A DNA stretch of 64,000 nucleotides. Source: Caulobacter mirabilis. Its GTDB lineage: Bacteria > Pseudomonadota > Alphaproteobacteria > Caulobacterales > Caulobacteraceae. Below, piece by piece: positions 26,195-34,831 of the stretch (positions are counted from its first letter, which is position 1; the number at the start of each line of letters is the position of its first letter). The notes under the pieces were generated by a model. That model worked only from the letters and a program-made list of their open reading frames with translations. It was not told where the DNA came from and ran no database searches. The position numbers and the translations under genes were made by a program. The stretch covers positions 2,666,001 to 2,730,000 of the forward strand of contig NZ_CP024201.1 of assembly GCF_002749615.1 (NCBI RefSeq), read 5' to 3'.

Positions 26195-29191
26195 CTACGG
26201 TCGCAGCCGCTCCGACAGCATCGCCGCCAGCGTCGCCGCATGCGGCGGCTCGATCATGCCGTCATGATCGCCGGGCGCGACCATCTCGGTCACGCCGCCC
26301 CGCGCGGCCGCCCGGAACGCACTGGCGGCGTCGAATGGAATGTCCTCGGGAATTTCAGCCCTTACGAACAGAACCTCGCCGCCATAGGCGCCAGGACGAT
26401 AGCGGCCTGTCGCCGCGACGATGCCGTCGCGGACCGCCTGCAGGCGCGGCGGGATCTCGTGCAGCGGCGGAGCCGGCGGGGCCCGGCGACCGGCCAGGGC
26501 GAACGCCCGGTCGCGCAGGTAGACCAGAATTTCCGCCAACGGCATCCGCCGTATCCGCCGCGCGTGATGGGCCAGCCGCCGCATCAGCAGCCGGGCTCGC
26601 TCCGCTGCGGGCAGGAATCGCTTGTCCACCTTGCTGTCGAGCAGGATCAACTCGGCGACCGGCTCGCCCATGGCCTCCAATCGCCGGGCCATCTCGAAGG
26701 CCGCCAGCCCGCCGAAGGAGAATCCGGCCAAGCGGTAGGGTCCCTTCGGCTGCACCGTCCGGATCGCCGCCACATAGTCGGTCGCCATGGCCTCGACGTC
26801 GGCGAGCGGCGCTTCATCCAGATCAATCCCTCGCGCCTGCACGCCATGGATCGGCCGACCGCAGTCAAGCGCCCGCACCAAGCTGTGCAGCTGCAGGACG
26901 TTGCCGGTCATGCTGTGGACGATGAACAGCGGCTCCCCCGTTCCGTCCGTCCGCAGCGGCGCGATCCGCGACGAGGCCGACCAGTCCGGCGCGTCGATGA
27001 CCGCGGCCAGGGTCCGGATCGTCGGCGCATGGAGCAGGGTCGCCATCGGCAGCCGCCGACCGGTGCGTCGCCGCACCTCGGCCAACACGCGGGCGGCGGT
27101 CAGCGAATGACCTCCCAGGTCGAAGAAGTTGTCGTCCAGCCCGATCGTTTCGGCGCCGAGCAACGTCCGCCAGACCGCCCCGAGCCAGTCTTCGGCGGAG
27201 CCGCCCGCCGCTCCGCCTGCGTCCCTCGTCCAGGCGGCCATCGCCTGGCGGATCGCCGTGACGCTCTCGGGATTTCGCAGCGTCGCCAGGTTGTGCGGCG
27301 AGCGACCGTTGACCGCGTCGGCCGCCGCGGCCTCCGACAGCTTGCCGCTATGCGTCGTCGGCAGGGCGTCCACGGCCAGGATCACGGCCGGCGCGTGGAC
27401 CGCGGAGGCTCGCCGGGTCAGCAGGCGGCGGATATCGGCGCGCAGGGCGTCGTCGACGGTCACGCCCGCGACGGGGACCACCAGCAGCGCCATCCGGGCT
27501 TCGCCGCTCGTCTCGTCAGACTGCTCGACCGCCAGGGCCTGGGCGATCCGCGGCTCGTCGGCCAGGACGGCATAGACCTCCGCCGGCCCGACCCGGACGC
27601 CGCGTATATTGAGGACCCCGTCCATTCGGCCGCGCAGGATCACCCCGCCGCGCGGCGTGGCCCGGATCCAGTCGCCATGGCTCCAGGCCGTCACATGCCG
27701 CGAGAAATAGGCCTCGTGGAACCGGACGCCGAAAGGATCGGCCAACAGGCTCAGGGGCCTCGAGGGAAACGGATTGTGGCAGGTCAGTTCGCCCTCGCCG
27801 CCCGGACCCGACGGGCGCACGTCCAGCCCCAGGCTCACGCACTGCGCCTCGCCCGCAAAGGTCGGCAGGTTGGGGCTGCCCAGCACGAAACAGCCGATGA
27901 TGTCCGACCCGCCGCTGATCGACTGCACGGGCAGCGGTTTGACCGCCTCACGGACCCAGCGCGCCAGCTGGGGCGACAGCACCGATCCCGTCGACAACAC
28001 CGATCGCAACGCCTTCAGGGCGAGGTGATCGCCTGGCCGATAGTCCAGCGACCGGCACAGGCCCAGGTACGGCGGACTGGTCCCGAAGCAGGTCGCGCCG
28101 GTCTCGTCAGCCAGCCGCCACAGGGTCTCGGGCGCGTCGACCGGTCCGTCGTAGAGGACGATCGCCGCCCCCGAGGCCAGCGCCGACAGCTGCCAGTGCC
28201 ACATCATCCAGGCCGGCGAGGTCTGGAAGAACAGCCGCTCGCCCGGACGCAGATCGCCGTGCAGCCGGTGCTCCTTGAGATGCTCCAGCAAGGTTCCGCC
28301 CGCGCCATGGACGAAGCCCTTGGCCTTGCCGGTGGTGCCGGAGGAGAACAGCACGAAGAGCGGATGGTTGAACGGGAACCGGTCGAACGCCGCCTCGGGT
28401 CCCTCGGCCAGATCGGCGGCCCGCAGGACGGGCAGCGCCCCCCCATCGATGACGGCCCCGTCCAAGGCGACCACCGCCTTCAACGAAGGCAGCTTCGTGA
28501 TCAGCTCCGAGACCCGGTCGACGACCGGCGCGCCGCCATCCTGCGGCCGTGGCTCGGCGGAGACGATCAGCAGGCGCGGCTCGAGGGTCTCCAGCCGCTC
28601 GGCCAGGATGTCCGGCCCCATCTCCGGCCCGACCGTGGCGATCGTCGCACCGCAGGCCGCCGCGGCCAGGACGGCGACGACGGCCTCGACATCGTTGCGC
28701 AGGACCGCCGCCACGGCGTCTCCGGGCGCCAGGCCCAACGTCTGAAATCCAGACGCCAGACACCTGACCTTTCTCCGTAATTCGCCTCTCGTCAGGCGAA
28801 CCTCCTCGCCGTCCGCCCGGCGCGCGATCACCGCCTCGGCCCCGTCGTCGCCGGCCAGCAGAGCCTCGGCGTAGTTCAGCCTCAGGTCCGGGAAGAAGCG
28901 CGCCGTCTCGCAACGGTCGCCGAGCAGGGCCGGATCGGCCATGCCGGATGTCGGCGGCGCCAGCCAGGCCAGCAGAGCGGTCCAGAAACGCGGGCCGTCG
29001 AGGATCGCCCAGCGCTGCAGAGCGGCCTGGTCCGGCAGAACCAGTCCCTCGCGACGCTCGACGAACCGGATGAACGCGGTCAGCTGGGACCCGGCGACAG
29101 CGGCGGGATCGGGCGTGAACAGCGGCTGGTCGTCGCCGTCCAGCACGCTAGTATCGGCTTGAACCCGTTCCTTCAGAGAGTCCAAGGACAT
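26195..29191 (-). CDS. NRPS-like A-T-TE enzyme with acetoacetyl-CoA-synthetase-like adenylation domain
   Basis: 998-aa three-domain enzyme. (1) Adenylation domain, about 1-640: the N-terminal part (ARFFPDLRLNYAEALL) and overall pattern are those of acetoacetyl-CoA synthetase, not of amino-acid adenylation domains. Core motifs are FSSGTTGKAKG near 279-289, HGDWIRATPRGG, GRMDGVLNIRGVRVGPAEVY, and catalytic Lys617 in THSGKLSE. (2) Carrier domain, about 660-735, phosphopantetheine site Ser696 in DLGGHSL. (3) Type I thioesterase, about 750-998, nucleophile Ser825 in GFSFGG and catalytic His976 in GDHDGM. There is no condensation domain. Inference: a beta-keto or short-chain acid is adenylated, held as a carrier thioester, then released, dimerised or transferred. 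A carrier-activating enzyme is encoded divergently 64 bases away. Confidence 0.9.
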   Translation of the reverse strand: MSLDSLKERVQADTSVLDGDDQPLFTPDPAAVAGSQLTAFIRFVERREGLVLPDQAALQRWAILDGPRFWTALLAWLAPPTSGMADPALLGDRCETARFFPDLRLNYAEALLAGDDGAEAVIARRADGEEVRLTRGELRRKVRCLASGFQTLGLAPGDAVAAVLRNDVEAVVAVLAAAACGATIATVGPEMGPDILAERLETLEPRLLIVSAEPRPQDGGAPVVDRVSELITKLPSLKAVVALDGAVIDGGALPVLRAADLAEGPEAAFDRFPFNHPLFVLFSSGTTGKAKGFVHGAGGTLLEHLKEHRLHGDLRPGERLFFQTSPAWMMWHWQLSALASGAAIVLYDGPVDAPETLWRLADETGATCFGTSPPYLGLCRSLDYRPGDHLALKALRSVLSTGSVLSPQLARWVREAVKPLPVQSISGGSDIIGCFVLGSPNLPTFAGEAQCVSLGLDVRPSGPGGEGELTCHNPFPSRPLSLLADPFGVRFHEAYFSRHVTAWSHGDWIRATPRGGVILRGRMDGVLNIRGVRVGPAEVYAVLADEPRIAQALAVEQSDETSGEARMALLVVPVAGVTVDDALRADIRRLLTRRASAVHAPAVILAVDALPTTHSGKLSEAAAADAVNGRSPHNLATLRNPESVTAIRQAMAAWTRDAGGAAGGSAEDWLGAVWRTLLGAETIGLDDNFFDLGGHSLTAARVLAEVRRRTGRRLPMATLLHAPTIRTLAAVIDAPDWSASSRIAPLRTDGTGEPLFIVHSMTGNVLQLHSLVRALDCGRPIHGVQARGIDLDEAPLADVEAMATDYVAAIRTVQPKGPYRLAGFSFGGLAAFEMARRLEAMGEPVAELILLDSKVDKRFLPAAERARLLMRRLAHHARRIRRMPLAEILVYLRDRAFALAGRRAPPAPPLHEIPPRLQAVRDGIVAATGRYRPGAYGGEVLFVRAEIPEDIPFDAASAFRAAARGGVTEMVAPGDHDGMIEPPHAATLAAMLSERLRP

Positions 29192-29255
29192 CGCCGCCTC
29201 CCCTCACCTGATCCAGGACAGGCTGGCCACGGCCCTGGCCGCCGACGAGGCGCCG

Positions 29256-29810
29256 GTGCTGGCCGCGGCCTGGAGCGTCTCGGCGCCGGCCCGGAGCGTG
29301 CTCGCGCGGCTTCTGGCGCCGCTGGGCTGGGACGGAATTCTCGATCGCGGGCCGCTGGGCGCGCCCGGTTCGCCCTGGCTGCGCGCGCGCGGCCTGTCCG
29401 TGAGCCTGTCGCATGCGGATGGCCTGGCCGCCGCCTGTGTCGCTCGGGGCGGGCCATGCGGCGTCGATATCGAGACGGTGGATGCGTCAGTCGATATCCA
29501 CGCGGTGGCGGAAACCGTGTTGCCCGCCTCCGCCGTCCGGCAGGTCGCCGCGGCGCCGGATCCGCGGGAGGCGTTCTTTCGCCTCTGGACCCTGAGCGAA
29601 GCCGCCCTCAAGACACTCGGCGTCGGTTTCTCCAATCCTGTCGATGGGTTGGAGATCACTCTTGGTCCACTGATGATCATCGGCGCAGCCCCGGCCGACA
29701 GCGCCTGGAGCGCCTTCGAACTCGCCCCCGCGCCTAGCCATCGCCTGGCCGCCGCCATGCTCGCCGCCGACGGCGCCGAGGTCAGGATGATCGCCGGCCC
29801 ACTCACCTGA
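29256..29810 (+). CDS. 4'-phosphopantetheinyl transferase superfamily protein
   Basis: Would transfer phosphopantetheine from CoA to a carrier-domain serine, most simply Ser696 of the divergent A-T-TE enzyme. 184 aa from the GTG at 29256, which has GAGG five bases upstream; an in-frame stop at 29160 limits any extension. Motifs: SVSLSHADGLAAACV, metal-binding GVDIE with Asp71 and Glu73, and LWTLSEAALK at 110-119. The last normally reads WTxKEAxxK; here Lys is replaced by Ser114, while Glu115 and Lys119 remain. Shorter than Sfp-type enzymes (about 220 aa). Its end overlaps the convergent GH10 gene by eight bases. Confidence 0.85.
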   Translation: MLAAAWSVSAPARSVLARLLAPLGWDGILDRGPLGAPGSPWLRARGLSVSLSHADGLAAACVARGGPCGVDIETVDASVDIHAVAETVLPASAVRQVAAAPDPREAFFRLWTLSEAALKTLGVGFSNPVDGLEITLGPLMIIGAAPADSAWSAFELAPAPSHRLAAAMLAADGAEVRMIAGPLT

Positions 29811-30882
29811 CGCCTCCGAAGGCCTGCGCGATAGCCCGTCGCGCAAGCTTGGGCGCCAGATCGCGATCGAAGGGCAGCGGCCGCACCGGCGCACCGTCAC
29901 GGCGCGGGAACATGTCGGCCTTGGACGTGTAGCGGTCGCTGAGCCCCCAGGTCGTGACCATCCGCACCGCCGGCTCGTCCAGCACGGCGCGGAGGAAGGC
30001 GTCGTAGATCTCCGCGACGACCTCGTCGCGCCGAACGACGCCGCCCTGCGTGTTCTGATCATTGACGTCCAGTTCGGTGACGTAGATCTCCAGCCCCAGC
30101 CGCGCCACGTCGCGCAGGAACCGGCGCAGCCCCTCGCCGAAGGCCGGCGGCCGGTCGCCGAGCAGATGCCCCTGGATCCCAAGCGCGTGGATCGGAACCC
30201 CGTCGCGCCGCCACCCGGCCAGCCGCTCCAGCGTCGTCCCGCGCTTTTCGACCATCCAGGCTTCGTCGTCGTACTCGAAGCCGTAGTCCGACAGGACCAG
30301 CCGCGCGGCCGGATCGGCGCGATGCGCGGCCTCGAAGGCCATCGGGATGTAGTCCGGCCCCAGCGCCTCGAGCCATGGCGAACGGCGCAGGCCGTCCGGG
30401 CGCCGGTCGTTGCGCTCGATCGCCTCGTTGACCACGTCCCAGGACCGGACCCGTCCGGCATAGCGCCCGACGACGGCGTCGATGTGCTCGTACAGAATCT
30501 CGGCGGCTGTCCCGGGGTTCAGCTCCCGCGCGAGCCAATCCGGGTTCGCCTCGTGCCAGACCAGCGCGTGGCCGTGGACCGCCATCCCCTGCCCCTGCGC
30601 GATCTCGACCAGCCGGTCGGCGCCGGCGAAGTCGAACCGGCGCGGCGCGGGCCGCAGCAGGTTCCACTTCATGTGGTTCTCGGGGGTCAGGCCCGCGCAC
30701 TCGCGCCGGATCAGAGCGGCGAAGGCCGGGTCGCGGTCCAGGGTCTGAGGCTCGACCGCCGCGCCGAACAGAACGCCGCGACGCGCGGCTGCCTCCGCCA
30801 GGCTTTCCGCGGGCTGGGCGCGACAGGCTCCCGCCGCCGCGATCGCGCCGCCGGCGACGACAAGGCGACGGGTGATGGTCAC
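29803..30882 (-). CDS. GH10 family endo-beta-1,4-xylanase-like glycanase
   Basis: 359-aa secreted glycoside hydrolase of family 10. The N-terminus MTITRRLVVAGGAIAAAG is a signal peptide with a twin-arginine-like RR. The TIM barrel contains TPENHMKWNLL, the HALVWH motif, the acid/base Glu153 in WDVVNEAI and the nucleophile Glu270 in YVTELDV. Last gene of the heptose operon (4-base overlap with the nucleotidyltransferase), so its natural substrate may be the polysaccharide made by this locus rather than plant xylan. Enzymes cleaving their own exopolysaccharide are known in other such clusters. Confidence 0.93.
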   Translation of the reverse strand: MTITRRLVVAGGAIAAAGACRAQPAESLAEAAARRGVLFGAAVEPQTLDRDPAFAALIRRECAGLTPENHMKWNLLRPAPRRFDFAGADRLVEIAQGQGMAVHGHALVWHEANPDWLARELNPGTAAEILYEHIDAVVGRYAGRVRSWDVVNEAIERNDRRPDGLRRSPWLEALGPDYIPMAFEAAHRADPAARLVLSDYGFEYDDEAWMVEKRGTTLERLAGWRRDGVPIHALGIQGHLLGDRPPAFGEGLRRFLRDVARLGLEIYVTELDVNDQNTQGGVVRRDEVVAEIYDAFLRAVLDEPAVRMVTTWGLSDRYTSKADMFPRRDGAPVRPLPFDRDLAPKLARRAIAQAFGGVR

Positions 30883-31589
30883 GGCGCCCCCTCCCCCGGG
30901 TCCCCAAGATCCATGTCCTGGACCGCGCGATAGCTCTCCGGCACGCCGATGTCGATGAAAGACCCCTCGCAGACGCGACCGCGCAGCCGTCCTTCGCGCG
31001 CCAGGCGAGGCAGCAGCGCCCCCTCCAGCGATGACGGCGCCGACACGCCTTCCAGGACGGATCGCGACAGCGCGTAGACGCCGCCGTTGATCAGCCCTTC
31101 CACCAGCGCCGGATCACGCGGTCGCAGGCCCGTGACCCTATCTCCCTCCAGCACGACCGTCTCGTAGCGGTCGGCGGGCGCGACCCGCCGCAGGGCCATG
31201 ATCGCCTCGCCCCCGGCCGTCGCCAGGTTCGCCCAGTCGAAGTCGAACCAGGTGTCGCCGTTGACCAGCAGGAAGCGGTCCTCGAGCAGAGTCTCGGCGT
31301 GAACCAGCGCGCCGGCTGTCCCCAGGGGATGCGGCTCGCGGCTAACCGCGAGGGTCAGACCCACGCGCGCCTCGACGTCGCCGGCGAACCAGGCGTCCAG
31401 CACCTCCGCGCCATGTCCGGCGAGCAGCAACGCCCGGTCGAAACCCTCGCGGCGGGCCTTGAGCAGCAGCCACTCCACGAACGGCCGTCCGCGCACGGGC
31501 AGCAGCGGCTTGGGCGTTTCACGCGTCAGCGCGCCCAGCCGCGTCCCCAGGCCCCCGACCAGGATCACGCACTGGCGCGCGTCGCTCAT
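30879..31589 (-). CDS. Sugar-phosphate nucleotidyltransferase (HddC-like)
   Basis: 236-aa nucleotidyltransferase of the Rossmann type. The nucleotide loop is VGGLGTRLGALTRETPKPLLPV, followed by FVEWLLLKARREGFD, the metal site VNGDTWFDFD, and a C-terminal FIDIGVPESYRAVQ that closes the short version of the family. Similar small enzymes charge D-glycero-D-manno-heptose 1-phosphate with GTP (HddC). It overlaps the hddA kinase by four bases, which favours heptose as substrate. A second, distinct copy lies at 34828-35562. Which one uses heptose is not resolved. Confidence 0.86.
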   Translation of the reverse strand: MSDARQCVILVGGLGTRLGALTRETPKPLLPVRGRPFVEWLLLKARREGFDRALLLAGHGAEVLDAWFAGDVEARVGLTLAVSREPHPLGTAGALVHAETLLEDRFLLVNGDTWFDFDWANLATAGGEAIMALRRVAPADRYETVVLEGDRVTGLRPRDPALVEGLINGGVYALSRSVLEGVSAPSSLEGALLPRLAREGRLRGRVCEGSFIDIGVPESYRAVQDMDLGDPGEGAP

Positions 31590-32635
31590 CCCCTCACGCT
31601 CCAGGCCTCGGCGCCGTCGAAGGTGAACTTGACCGCGCTGGCCTGCCCGCCCGCGGCGTTCAGCGCCTGGGTCAGGCGATAGCGGTTCTCCGGATCGGTG
31701 CAGAACATCAGGAAGCCGCCGCCGCCGGCGCCGGAGACCTTGCCGCCCCAGGCGCCGCCGACCATGGCGATCTCGAACAGCCGGTCGACCTCGGTCGTGG
31801 CGATGCCGTCGGCGGTGCGCTTCTTGGCTTCCCAGGAGCGCATCAGCACCGCCGCCACCTCGCGCAGGTCACCGGCCAGCATGGCCTCCTTCATCGCCGA
31901 GGCGTCGGCCTTGAGACGGTGCATGCTCTCGACAACCGTCGCATCGCTCTCCAGGCCTTCGACCTGTCTGCGGATGATGGCCTCGGAGGCCCGCGACTGG
32001 CCGGAGAAACAGACGACCAGCGACGACTCCAGCTCGTTCACATAGCCGCGCCGGACCCGCAGCGGGTTCACCACCACCCGCTCGTCGGCCAGGAACTCGA
32101 TGAAGTTGATCCCGCCGAAGGCCGCCGCGTACTGGTCCTGACGCCCCCCGGCCAAGCCCAGGTCGCGCCGCTCGATCCGCCAGGCCAGCTGGGCCACCTC
32201 GTAAGGTCCGAGTTGCAGGTCCAGGGCCGCCCGGAAGGCCTCGACCAGCGCCACTACCAGCGCCGACGAGGACCCCAGGCCCGACCCGGGCGGAGCGTCG
32301 GTCGTGGTCGAGACGGTGATCGCCGGCGCGACGCCGTCGAGATAGGTCTCCACCATGTGCCGGTAGACGGCCTTGTGCAGCATCAGCGGACCGTTCGCCG
32401 CCATCGGCTCGCCCGGGCGGTAGGTCTCCTCGGCTCCGATATCGCTGGCGCGGAAGGCGACCAGACCGTCCGATCGGGCGGCCAGGTGCGCGAAGGCGAA
32501 CCGGTCGATGGTCGCGTTCAGCACGGCGCCGCCGTGCAGGTCGCAGTAGGGCGACAGGTCCGTGCCGCCGCCGGCCAGACCCAGCCGCAGGGGCGCCCTC
32601 GCCCGCACGTCCCAATGCCCCGCCGGCGCGCGCAT
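31586..32635 (-). CDS. hddA: D-glycero-alpha-D-manno-heptose 7-phosphate kinase-like GHMP kinase
   Basis: 349-aa GHMP kinase. The N-terminus RARAPLRLGLAGGGTDLSPY is typical of heptose 7-phosphate kinases (HddA). The ATP loop is GSGLGSSSALVVALVEAF, and the C-terminal motif 3 is GKVSGAGGGGFLMF. It would form heptose 1,7-bisphosphate, the substrate of the GmhB phosphatase encoded nearby. Its start shares one base with the stop of a second GHMP kinase (TGATG), a very tight coupling. Confidence 0.86.
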   Translation of the reverse strand: MRAPAGHWDVRARAPLRLGLAGGGTDLSPYCDLHGGAVLNATIDRFAFAHLAARSDGLVAFRASDIGAEETYRPGEPMAANGPLMLHKAVYRHMVETYLDGVAPAITVSTTTDAPPGSGLGSSSALVVALVEAFRAALDLQLGPYEVAQLAWRIERRDLGLAGGRQDQYAAAFGGINFIEFLADERVVVNPLRVRRGYVNELESSLVVCFSGQSRASEAIIRRQVEGLESDATVVESMHRLKADASAMKEAMLAGDLREVAAVLMRSWEAKKRTADGIATTEVDRLFEIAMVGGAWGGKVSGAGGGGFLMFCTDPENRYRLTQALNAAGGQASAVKFTFDGAEAWSVRG

Positions 32636-33636
32636 CAGGCGGTCTCCGCCAGACGCGAGCCCAGCGGGTCGATGCCGTAGATCAGTCGCGGCATGTTCTG
32701 CGCGGCCATGTAGGCCTCCAGCGCCGCGCCGTCGCCCGGGCAGAACAGCATCAGGAAGCCGCCGCCGCCGGCCCCGATCACCTTGCCGCCGGTCACGCCG
32801 TAGGCGTCGCGGACATGGTCGTAGAGCTGGTCGATGTGCGGCCAGCTGATCTGGCTCGAGAGCTTCTTCTTGCTCCGCCAGTGCTCGTCGAGCATCCGGC
32901 CCCAGCCGTCCAGGTCGCCGGCGATCCAGGCGTCGCGGATGCGGTAGCCCAGGTCCTTGATGAACCCCAGGCTGTCGCTGACCGTGTCCCGGCGCGGGGC
33001 GTCCGTCGACAGCATGGCGTTGTGCTGGTCCGACAGGATCACCGCCGCGTCCCGGCGCAGGCCCGTGTAGTAGATGTGGGTGTGCCGCACGAAGGCCGCC
33101 TGGACCTCCGGATCGAGCGCCACCCGCTTCACGGCGACCTGCCCGTCCGGCGCGATGTCCAGCGTCGTCAGCCCGCCGAAGGCCGCCATGTACTGGTCCT
33201 GCTTGCCGATGCCCTTCTTCAGGGTCTCGATCTCAAGGGTGCAGGCCTCCTCGGCCAGCGCCTGCGGATCGGGCCGATGACCCTTGATGGCGTGCAGGGC
33301 GTTCAGGAAGCCGACCAGGAAGCTGCTCGACGAGCCCAGCCCGGTGCCGCCGGCGATGTCGGCCAGCGACGCCGCCTCGAGGCGGTCGTCCAGCCCGTGC
33401 GCCAGCAGCGCCGCCCGGACCAGCTCGTGCTTCACATCCTCGGCCCGCGGCGAGACCTCCGGCTGGGGACCATAGAGCACGACCCGGTCGTCGAAGACCG
33501 GACGGTGGGCGGTGATGTGGATGTGCTTGTCCAGCGCCATGGCGAAGATGAAGCCGCCGCCATGGCGATAGTAGCTCTCCAGATCGGTGCCGCCGCCCCC
33601 CAGGGTGACGCGCAGCGGGGTGCGTGTCGAAATCAT
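32635..33636 (-). CDS. Second GHMP sugar kinase (heptose kinase paralogue)
   Basis: 333-aa GHMP kinase starting MISTRTPLRVTLGGGGTDLESYY. The ATP loop is GGTGLGSSSSFLVGFLNALH, the KKGIGKQDQYMAAFGG block lies near residue 180, and motif 3 is GGKVIGAGGGGFLMLF. It resembles HddA-type and fucose-type kinases but is divergent from the neighbouring kinase, so it may phosphorylate a different heptose or a sugar at another position. I chose the ATG at 33636, three bases after the SIS gene stop; the longer open frame upstream overlaps that gene and is not real. Confidence 0.84.
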   Translation of the reverse strand: MISTRTPLRVTLGGGGTDLESYYRHGGGFIFAMALDKHIHITAHRPVFDDRVVLYGPQPEVSPRAEDVKHELVRAALLAHGLDDRLEAASLADIAGGTGLGSSSSFLVGFLNALHAIKGHRPDPQALAEEACTLEIETLKKGIGKQDQYMAAFGGLTTLDIAPDGQVAVKRVALDPEVQAAFVRHTHIYYTGLRRDAAVILSDQHNAMLSTDAPRRDTVSDSLGFIKDLGYRIRDAWIAGDLDGWGRMLDEHWRSKKKLSSQISWPHIDQLYDHVRDAYGVTGGKVIGAGGGGFLMLFCPGDGAALEAYMAAQNMPRLIYGIDPLGSRLAETA

Positions 33637-33638
33637 GG

Positions 33639-34271
33639 TCACTCCGCGGCGGCCGCGGCGGCGCTCGGGGCGTTCGTGGGCGCGATCGTTTCCCAGTGTC
33701 CCTTGCTCTGGGACAGCAGCGGATGCGAGACCAGCAGGTGCCAGACCACGGCGGCCAGCCCCTCGACGATCGGGGTGATCAGCTGGGCGTCGACCGTCGG
33801 GATGACCACGCAGGCGTCGGCGATCTTCGCGGTATAGCCGCCGTCGCGGCCGACGATGCCGGTGACGGCCGCGCCCTTCGCCTTGGCGTACTGCATGGCG
33901 CGCACCAGGTTGGCGCTGACCGGGGGCTCCAGGCTGCCGCCGCCGACCGAGAAGATCAGCAGGCCGTCCTCGGGACGCAGACGGCTGCTTTCGAGCCAGG
34001 TCGAGAACACGCCTTCCCAGCCCTCGTCGTTGATGCGGGCGGTCAGTTCCGAGACGTTGTCGGTCGGGCAATAGGCCTCGAAGCCGCAGATCTTGCGGAA
34101 GTCGTTGGTCGCATGGCTGGCGTGGCCGGCGCTGCCGCCGACGCCGATCAGGAACAGGCGGCCGCCGCGCTCGCGGACGTCGGCCAGGGTCTGGGCGACG
34201 GCTTCTACGGCGGCCTGGTCGATGGAAGCGACGGCGCGTTGGACGACGGTCAGGAAGTGGTCGGTGAACAT
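33639..34271 (-). CDS. SIS-domain phosphosugar isomerase (GmhA-like)
   Basis: 210-aa SIS domain protein. The sugar-phosphate loop is LIGVGGSAGHASHATNDFRKI and a second SIS motif is LLIFSVGGGSLEPPVSANLVRAM. In heptose clusters this family isomerises sedoheptulose 7-phosphate to D-glycero-D-manno-heptose 7-phosphate (GmhA). The Ala-rich C-terminus (SAAAAAAE) is short. Its start lies within the end of gmhB (22-base overlap), and a kinase follows after two bases. The assignment rests on fold and context; other ketose phosphates are possible. Confidence 0.82.
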   Translation of the reverse strand: MFTDHFLTVVQRAVASIDQAAVEAVAQTLADVRERGGRLFLIGVGGSAGHASHATNDFRKICGFEAYCPTDNVSELTARINDEGWEGVFSTWLESSRLRPEDGLLIFSVGGGSLEPPVSANLVRAMQYAKAKGAAVTGIVGRDGGYTAKIADACVVIPTVDAQLITPIVEGLAAVVWHLLVSHPLLSQSKGHWETIAPTNAPSAAAAAAE

Positions 34272-34831
34272 GAAACAGGCTCCCTGCGCGAGGCGCATTG
34301 GCGGGGGGAACCGTCGCCCTGGACGAGGCGGCGGAAAGCAAGGAGGTCGGCGACGACATGGTCGGCTCCGTCTCCGGTGTTGTAGGGCCGCTTGAGCAGC
34401 ACCGTCTGGACTCCCGCGGCCCGCCCGCAGGCGGTGTCGCGGTCCTGGTCCCCGACCATCCAGCTCCCATGGAGGTCGATGTCCCAGCGCTTGGCCAGCG
34501 ACAGCAGCATGCCCGGAAGAGGCTTGCGGCAGTCGCAGGCGTCGGCGTTGTCGTGGCGGCAGGCCGCGATCTCGTCGATCGGCAGCTTGCGCGCAATCTC
34601 GTCGTGGATGGCGTCGAGCGCCGCGTCGGTCATCAGGCCGCGGCGGACGTCCGGCTGGTTGGTGACCACGAACACCCGATAGCCGGCCTCGCGCACCAGG
34701 GCGAGGGTCTCCGCTGCGTCGGGTTCGATCACCAGTTCGTCCGGCGTGCGCGGCGAAGCCGGCTTGCCGTCGCGCCAAACGACGCGGTTGAGGACCCCGT
34801 CCCGATCGAAGAACACCGCCCGGCGGCTCAC
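34250..34831 (-). CDS. gmhB: D-glycero-D-manno-heptose 1,7-bisphosphate phosphatase
   Basis: 193-aa HAD-IIIA phosphatase that removes one phosphate from heptose 1,7-bisphosphate. The catalytic loop FFDRDGVLNR is at the N-terminus, followed by the VVTNQPDVRRG motif and the zinc-binding insert C-x-H...C-x-C (CRHDNADACDCRKP) that marks GmhB. Motif 4 is WMVGDQDRDTACGRAAG. The start is a GTG overlapping the stop of the upstream nucleotidyltransferase (GTGA). The C-terminal 20 residues overlap the SIS gene. Confidence 0.9.
   Translation of the reverse strand: MSRRAVFFDRDGVLNRVVWRDGKPASPRTPDELVIEPDAAETLALVREAGYRVFVVTNQPDVRRGLMTDAALDAIHDEIARKLPIDEIAACRHDNADACDCRKPLPGMLLSLAKRWDIDLHGSWMVGDQDRDTACGRAAGVQTVLLKRPYNTGDGADHVVADLLAFRRLVQGDGSPRQCASRREPVSCSPTTS

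Noticed and set aside
23261..28780. A continuous plus-strand reading frame of 1839 codons
   Set aside because: It runs antisense to the PQQ dehydrogenase, YffB-like and A-T-TE genes, which all have clear family motifs. The translation is an Arg/Gly/Gln-rich mirror without domains, an artefact of high-GC codon bias.
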